A stretch of DNA of 10,535 bases from Gracilaria vermiculophylla (lineage: Eukaryota; Rhodophyta; Florideophyceae; Gracilariales; Gracilariaceae). How positions within the stretch are numbered: the first letter of the stretch is position 1; the number at the start of each line of letters is the position of its first letter. The stretch is taken from assembly GCA_019155205.2 (NCBI GenBank), contig JAHNZQ020000303.1:1393-11927 (forward strand). Direction: 5' to 3'. This document shows positions 7,301-10,535 of this stretch, piece by piece. The notes under the pieces are model-generated. The model ran no database searches. It saw nothing but the letters and a program-made list of their open reading frames with translations, and was not told the DNA's origin. A program made the position numbers and the translations under genes.

Positions 7301-9180
7301 AACCGCCGCCAACGTCGCCCTCTGCGCCCTTGGCCCCAGTTGAGGAGGTGATGTTAGCCGACCACGCCACGATAACGCATCACGACCAACACGCCCAGGA
7401 GGTGCCGCGAGACTGTCAAGCGCCCAACCTCAAGGACACCATACCAACAAGTGAGGAGGTGCCTCAGGACGATGTAGTAGAAAGCGACCACGAGCACGCT
7501 CTCATCTCCATCGTCTCAAATGCGAGTCAGGCGGATCTTGCGTATGTCTACGAAGACCCGAACCAACCCGTGTCCTGCCCAGACAACAACCAACACAATG
7601 GCCTTCGCTTATTGTCTAGCCATGACCAAAGTATGTGGGCTCATGCTGACAAGGCAGAGCTAGCTGGTCTGGTTTTCAACAACACTCTGAAGGAAGTTAC
7701 ACTCAGTGATGTACAAGGAAAAGCTTACCCATGCAAGATGGTACGTACCAAGAAATCCCCAGACGCGGACGGTCGTGTACGCTTAAAGTCACGAATTGTG
7801 GTTCGCGGTGACTTAATGAGGAACCGGACGCCAACCCGTGACTGGTCAGCGCCAGTGGTTAGCTCTGTAGTACCAAAGATCATGAGTACCATCGCTCTCA
7901 CAACAAGCACTCAGTTAGCAACCATTGACATCGCCCAAGCCTTTCTCAAAGCTCAAATTTACGACGATGATATCTTCATCAAAATCAAGGATACAGATCA
8001 AACATGGCGTTATTATGTACTCCTCGGATCCTTATATGGTATCCCATCCGCACCGGGTCGTTGGTACGACGACTTTGGCGCAGCTTTAGAGTCCTTCGGC
8101 CTTCTCCGCTCTCTTGATGACCCGTGTCTTTACGTATCACCTGATAAAACAGAAATGGTTTGTACACATGTCGATGATGGGCTCACTCTCATGTCTCCTA
8201 ACCGACGTACGGCTCTCATTGAGCATCTCGAAACCACCTTTGGTGACGCATCTGTATCGGTCACTGTCTTCGAACAAGATCGCCCCTGCCGCTATTTGGG
8301 AATCACATGGACTATGGACTACGCCAACCGAACGTGTACGTTGAATCAATCCGAATATATTCAAGCTGTTCTGGAAGACTTTGACATGGACAAAAGTAAG
8401 GCGACTGCAACCCCCGCAACAATAGACCGGTTACCCAAACACGACAAGGATGAACGACACCCCATGTACCAATCTTGGACAGGCACCTTGCAGTGGATAC
8501 TTGCTACCAGGCCGGACATTTCTCATGCTGTAAAGGAGGTTTCTCGACACAACCAGCGCAATGGAACCGTTCATCATCAGGCTGTCAAGCGCATTTTCCG
8601 CTACCTGAATGGTACACTTCATCTGTCGCTAACCTTACGTGGACTCGGTCATCTTTCCGACTTGCGACTCACTGGTTTCTCGGACGCAAGCTTCGCTGAA
8701 TGTATTTCTACACGCCAAAGCACGAATGGGATTGTCCTCTCCCTAGGTGGTGGAGCCTTGCTCGCGAAAACTTCCTTACAACGGTCTGTCTCCATGTCTG
8801 CATGTGAGGCAGAGCTCTATGCTATTTGCGAGGTGGCACTTACTATCATATATTTACGTAGATTGCTCGAGTCCATGGGTCAAAAACAGACCGGACCTAC
8901 GCGGATCTTTACTGACTCTCAATCTGCTATAGCTCTTCTCAAGAGAACGTCTCTAAGTCAACGTTCCAAACATGTGGATGTGCGTATACACAAGATACGT
9001 GAACTTATCAAGGATAACATCGTTGAACTCAGGTACCTGCGTACTGATATTATGCCTGCTGACCTTCTAACCAAGAACCTCCGAGGCCCGGCTTTTACTC
9101 GTCATCGGTCAACCTTAATGGATGCTAGACTCAACCAACTCTCTGCGGTTCTTGAGGAGGTGTATCAAGACAAGGAATAA
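4372..9180 (+). CDS. Copia gag-pol polyprotein with an extra ZZ/DC1-like zinc finger
   Basis: A single 1602-residue frame encodes all structural and enzymatic parts. Residues 19-72 are a 9-residue repeat tract; about 90-290 are the Copia-type gag region (UBN2/retrotransposon gag). A variant CCHC cluster (C343, C346, H354, C359) precedes a classic zinc knuckle (C368-C381, C-x2-C-x4-H-x4-C). Aspartic protease: DSG at 413-415. Pre-integrase zinc site: H544, then C577 and C580. Integrase catalytic triad: D609, D674, E708. A ZZ/DC1-like finger spans about 934-962 in the otherwise low-complexity integrase-RT linker. Reverse transcriptase runs from about W1089, with catalytic D1186 and DD at 1268-1269 (HVDD rather than YVDD). 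RNase H: D1438, E1481, D1515, H1534. No frameshift separates gag from pol, so gag excess would need proteolysis or another mechanism. The frame ends 20 bases inside the 3' LTR. All key residues are intact, which suggests recent activity. Confidence 0.95.
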   Translation: MTSTPRQTRRQSKQTTPAQPSAASTVAQPFAASSAAQSSAASSVTQPFAASSAAQSSAASSVAQPSASFTAALASPAAPNLKYRNSSKDTFRCDTIAQQIGNVPRFQGNFGQWERQFLSWVSLYGLDLRSLNQLSASDNLPISEHADLTLYAVLLRAFESAPEEEYISRTGNHTSGFLAWHTLTRNFYRSRYSAKFTIYQRIKALASSPPEPPQPFEEWEAKFRQNVQGLQRLDPSFTEGIMVMTLMGGIPVSSDYANLVAQLNEHEHVSLNDVFEKFQSYHSMRHNQLLGARNSLAPPTQAGLLATKDDKVQEQLNKLTDIVQNLVISSRSTPKRSHDPSKCNRCGDTVTASHTSRNCPNCGPLDVCTNCGKNGHLAIACRSRPSTKKQSSQAYSGFKSTSPPPHCISFVLDSGCSKSIVVTSSLVHSLAASGSASVFQGLSGSVAAAAHGSRVFRLSTTNSHELRVTLPVEVVPTAAHNLLSAHALVTAGYTIKLGGPRDSYILSSNNQRIPLRHSHGLFFLDEPIPAPAHHSALLSIDDAHLRFGHRNARSLRHTSRYVRGLDISTQPATQSPCLPCASGKLHKTRVGKGPHAPRCTAPFQAFSIDATGFKIPSRYGNRFAHCCKDMFSGRCYTFCTPSLIGSDLVAGLRTWFATWLPVGHPTRSIRYHCDAAYLHGSVRALFDELGMVPHVAAPLEHSTHGHAERSIGLLDQTVTTLLTDAGLPPSFWEDAALHHDYVFNRLSPTTGGPPPLTKEDPSRILDVSVIHRFGCLAYFRREPRQKSTFEPKGRYGIFLGVSSIHTHGTFRIFTFDSREVVFSRSATIFDRHMPGLHPDMAQLQSLVPDSAPLRPPSGAAGPRSALADTLPIAPSPSSPPSPLSSSVQEVPPVASPIARCEPDHGPHLPAPAPSMCTTTAHDLRLDACSFPLLCDNCQTTIPPDVVAFQCANCDYDECSTCHDPSFRVLRSSGASHQPPPTSPSAPLAPVEEVMLADHATITHHDQHAQEVPRDCQAPNLKDTIPTSEEVPQDDVVESDHEHALISIVSNASQADLAYVYEDPNQPVSCPDNNQHNGLRLLSSHDQSMWAHADKAELAGLVFNNTLKEVTLSDVQGKAYPCKMVRTKKSPDADGRVRLKSRIVVRGDLMRNRTPTRDWSAPVVSSVVPKIMSTIALTTSTQLATIDIAQAFLKAQIYDDDIFIKIKDTDQTWRYYVLLGSLYGIPSAPGRWYDDFGAALESFGLLRSLDDPCLYVSPDKTEMVCTHVDDGLTLMSPNRRTALIEHLETTFGDASVSVTVFEQDRPCRYLGITWTMDYANRTCTLNQSEYIQAVLEDFDMDKSKATATPATIDRLPKHDKDERHPMYQSWTGTLQWILATRPDISHAVKEVSRHNQRNGTVHHQAVKRIFRYLNGTLHLSLTLRGLGHLSDLRLTGFSDASFAECISTRQSTNGIVLSLGGGALLAKTSLQRSVSMSACEAELYAICEVALTIIYLRRLLESMGQKQTGPTRIFTDSQSAIALLKRTSLSQRSKHVDVRIHKIRELIKDNIVELRYLRTDIMPADLLTKNLRGPAFTRHRSTLMDARLNQLSAVLEEVYQDKE
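4426..4587 (+). repeat. 27-bp repeat array at the gag N-terminus
   Basis: Six tandem 27-base units encode the 9-residue pattern Q(P/S)xAASxxA. Units 2-3 and 4-5 form a higher-order 54-base duplication (4451-4504 and 4505-4558) that is nearly identical, so part of the array expanded recently. The encoded Ala/Ser/Gln-rich stretch would be disordered. Copy number is likely to vary between element copies. Confidence 0.85.
7171..7257 (+). other. ZZ/DC1-like zinc finger coding segment within pol
   Basis: Within gag-pol residues 934-962 the spacing is CDNC, 12 residues, CANC, then DYDECSTCH. This matches the ZZ zinc finger (Cx2C...Cx2C-x-DYD-x-Cx2C) and overlaps the plant DC1/C1-like signature. ZZ fingers bind peptides such as histone tails or N-degrons. 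It sits where Copia polyproteins normally have a variable linker, so it appears to be a captured or accessory domain. The metal-binding pattern is directly visible; the function is not. Confidence 0.7.
9154..9160 (+). other. Polypurine tract
   Basis: GAGGAGG lies directly before the TG that starts the 3' LTR and would prime plus-strand DNA synthesis. It lies inside the pol frame, encoding part of LEEVYQDK near its C-terminus. Confidence 0.7.
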
Positions 9181-9509
9181 TGCCAACAGGCTGTGACTGC
9201 CAAGTAGCACGCGATCGCCCTCGCTGAACCAACGCGCGATCGTCCTCGCTGAGTCAGTATCGAGCATACAGTTCGAAGAGCCAAGGAGACTCTTGATTAA
9301 TCGGTCATTCATGGGAGGCTCCCTCTGTCCACGTCATCAAAGAACACGTCAATCACAAGTAGGAAAGACAACATATCTACAAGCCTCTCATTACGCTAGA
9401 CAGACTGTTCCGGTAGAACCTAATCAACCTATCTTTTATCAGCACTCAACTCGCTCAAGTTGTGCTATTGTCCAAGGGGCTCCTTCGTTCGACCAGTACA
9501 GTCTCAATA
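9161..9509 (+). repeat. 3' long terminal repeat
   Basis: It starts with TGTATCAAGAC after the polypurine tract and aligns with the 5' LTR to ...GTACAGTCTCAATA, opposite ...GTACAATCTCCACA. The first ~160 bases align almost without gaps with about one mismatch in seven by eye; the second half has several indels, including an 11-base gap opposite 4199-4209. The terminal dinucleotide is TA instead of CA. The first 20 bases hold the end and stop codon of gag-pol, and the last six complete the antisense NEL-like gene. Confidence 0.88.
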
Positions 9510-10535
9510 CTCATGTCGAACCCATTCGGGCCACTTCTCAAGCCACGTGACCAAGTCCTCGTCAGTCACAGCCAACGCAGCATCACTCGCCGCTTCGAGT
9601 TCTTCGTCGCGAACGTCAATGTGCTCCCAAAACGTTGTGCTAATGTCGCTCACAGGCAAGTCCAATCTGTCACGAAGCTCGCGCTCAAACCGAAAGTACA
9701 CGCTCACGGAATCAACCCAAGTCAGCGAAGCAAGCTTTTCAGCCACATGCTCGTGCACGATCTCAAGCCTCAACACTCGGCGTCCAAGCTCCTTTTGCGC
9801 TAAACGGTCGCCACGAGCCTGTACTTTTGCGCGTACAAGGAAGAGTTGGTCCAAAACCCAAACCGGTTGATCAAGGCAGATGTCCATGAACTCGACCATA
9901 CCATGGATTACCTCGTCGCGATATGCAGGTTCGTAAAGCAGCGCAACAACCTCCATGATCCGCTTGGCAACTGCGAGTCGCGTTTCGCTGAGTGCTAACT
10001 CCTTGACTCGATTCAGTTTGACGAGGAACGCCGAGACACGGGATGCAGCTTCACTTGGAAGGTTTAATTCCTCGAGACCTAAAGTGCCAGCCTGCGCTGC
10101 CCAAGACAGAATGGCCTCGTTGCAGACTTCTAGCTCGCTCTTTGGCATGGCCTCGTCGTCAGTTGTGTCAGAATCGCTGGTCTCAGAACTACTCTTGTCG
10201 GAGTTCTCTTCTTCACCATCGGGTTCAGGGTCGTTGTCAAATATCAATTGCGAATCATTATAGCATTCTAGCCACTCCCTCGATTCGACAGAAAGACCCG
10301 AGCCATGTATGAAAACCTTACGAGAATCAGGAATCTGGGGCCAACAAAGAATTACCGCTGGCAAGCTATTCAGGTTCACGCAGTTGCTTACATCGAGATA
10401 ACCACCAACGATCATATCGGCAGGGAGCGATGCAATGTTGGTACACCCTGAAAGCCACAGACCTTTGCCGACGTGAAGCTCGTTTGGAAGGGAAGCCAGC
10501 GACGTGCACCCACTGAGATACAGCGTGCATTCAAC
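9504..10535 (-). CDS. LRR-NEL-like E3 ubiquitin ligase, 5' partial and truncated at its 3' end by the LTR
   Basis: The frame is open from the right edge through 343 codons, so the Met at 10415 is an internal residue, not a start. Residues 5-67 (from the edge) are three 21-residue leucine-rich repeats of the form LxLSxCxxLxSLPxxLxVGG, a bacterial-type LRR. A short capping segment and an acidic Asp/Glu/Ser linker (about 100-134) follow, then a helical domain to the end. That domain resembles the NEL domain of IpaH/SspH/SlrP-type HECT-unrelated E3 ligases: a CLD motif (Cys at residue 220, bases 9876-9878) fits the catalytic Cys-x-Asp, followed by the family's RLEI...K...VDSVSVY helix, the LDLP turn and a terminal WLEKWPEW motif. 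Such proteins ubiquitinate targets chosen by the LRR. The family's NEL domain usually extends roughly 80-90 residues beyond this Trp motif; here the Tyr codon and TGA come from the 3' LTR, so the end is probably lost. Assignment is by motif reading, without a profile search. Confidence 0.8.
   Translation of the reverse strand, partial: VECTLYLSGCTSLASLPNELHVGKGLWLSGCTNIASLPADMIVGGYLDVSNCVNLNSLPAVILCWPQIPDSRKVFIHGSGLSVESREWLECYNDSQLIFDNDPEPDGEEENSDKSSSETSDSDTTDDEAMPKSELEVCNEAILSWAAQAGTLGLEELNLPSEAASRVSAFLVKLNRVKELALSETRLAVAKRIMEVVALLYEPAYRDEVIHGMVEFMDICLDQPVWVLDQLFLVRAKVQARGDRLAQKELGRRVLRLEIVHEHVAEKLASLTWVDSVSVYFRFERELRDRLDLPVSDISTTFWEHIDVRDEELEAASDAALAVTDEDLVTWLEKWPEWVRHEY
10134..10238 (-). 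other. Acidic Ser/Asp/Glu-rich linker between LRR and NEL-like domain
   Basis: About 35 residues, dominated by Asp, Glu and Ser with several S-x-x-E/D casein-kinase-2-type sites, separate the LRR cap from the catalytic-like domain. In known family members the LRR folds back on NEL to hold it inactive, so a flexible charged insert here could alter that contact. The composition is seen directly; the regulatory role is inference. Confidence 0.55.

Larger units (their letters stand above)
3929..9509 (+). mobile_element. Full-length Ty1/copia-type LTR retrotransposon
   Basis: The order 5' LTR, primer binding site, gag, protease, integrase, reverse transcriptase, RNase H, polypurine tract, 3' LTR is diagnostic of Copia (Pseudoviridae-type) elements, where integrase precedes reverse transcriptase. 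All enzymatic motifs are present in one frame without stops, so the internal region looks coding-competent. The two LTRs align throughout but differ at many positions and in length (about 378 versus 349 bases). The five bases outside each end (CCAAC on the left, CTCAT on the right) do not match, so I find no target-site duplication. The element lies between two convergent genes and supplies the stop codon of each. Confidence 0.93.

Noticed and set aside
3929..9509. Possible env-like third gene or separate gag and pol frames, as in some LTR elements
   Set aside because: The 3' LTR begins before the gag-pol stop codon, leaving no room for another gene, and gag is continuous with pol.
10413..10415. 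ATG at 10415 as the start of the NEL-like gene
   Set aside because: The frame stays open to the window edge and the 40 upstream codons are two further LRR units in register, so the true start lies outside the window.

Overview
This looks like nuclear DNA of an intron-poor eukaryotic microbe. A full-length Ty1/copia LTR retrotransposon fills the middle. To its left is a single-exon gene for a large membrane-anchored, cysteine-rich, PAN/Apple-like protein with Pro-Thr linkers of the kind common in stramenopile extracellular proteins. A stramenopile (diatom- or thraustochytrid-like) host is my best guess, but it is inference only.

Layout. Positions 1-661 hold no gene I can support, apart from a short CT microsatellite. 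Positions 662-3964 (+) encode a type II membrane protein of 1100 residues: one N-terminal transmembrane helix, a beta-solenoid-like region, then nine Cys-rich PAN/Apple-like modules. Positions 3929-9509 are the Copia element: 5' LTR, a primer binding site matching the anticodon arm of initiator tRNA-Met (half-tRNA priming as in Drosophila copia), one intact 1602-codon gag-pol frame, a polypurine tract and a diverged 3' LTR. The polyprotein carries an extra ZZ/DC1-like zinc finger between integrase and reverse transcriptase. From 9504 to the right edge (-) runs the 3' part of a gene with bacterial-style 21-residue leucine-rich repeats followed by a domain that resembles the NEL (novel E3 ligase) domain of IpaH/SspH-type effectors, including the catalytic Cys-x-Asp motif.

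How the parts relate. Both flanking genes run into the element from outside and both take their stop codon from LTR sequence. The left gene gets about its last 12 codons from the 5' LTR. The NEL gene gets its last codon and stop from the 3' LTR and seems to lack the end of the NEL domain. I see no target-site duplication, the LTRs differ in length and by many substitutions although gag-pol is intact, and the missing end of the NEL gene is not on the far side of the element. The simplest reading is that two loci were joined by recombination (or by misassembly) between two related Copia copies. The most notable finding is the NEL-like ubiquitin ligase in an apparently eukaryotic setting.
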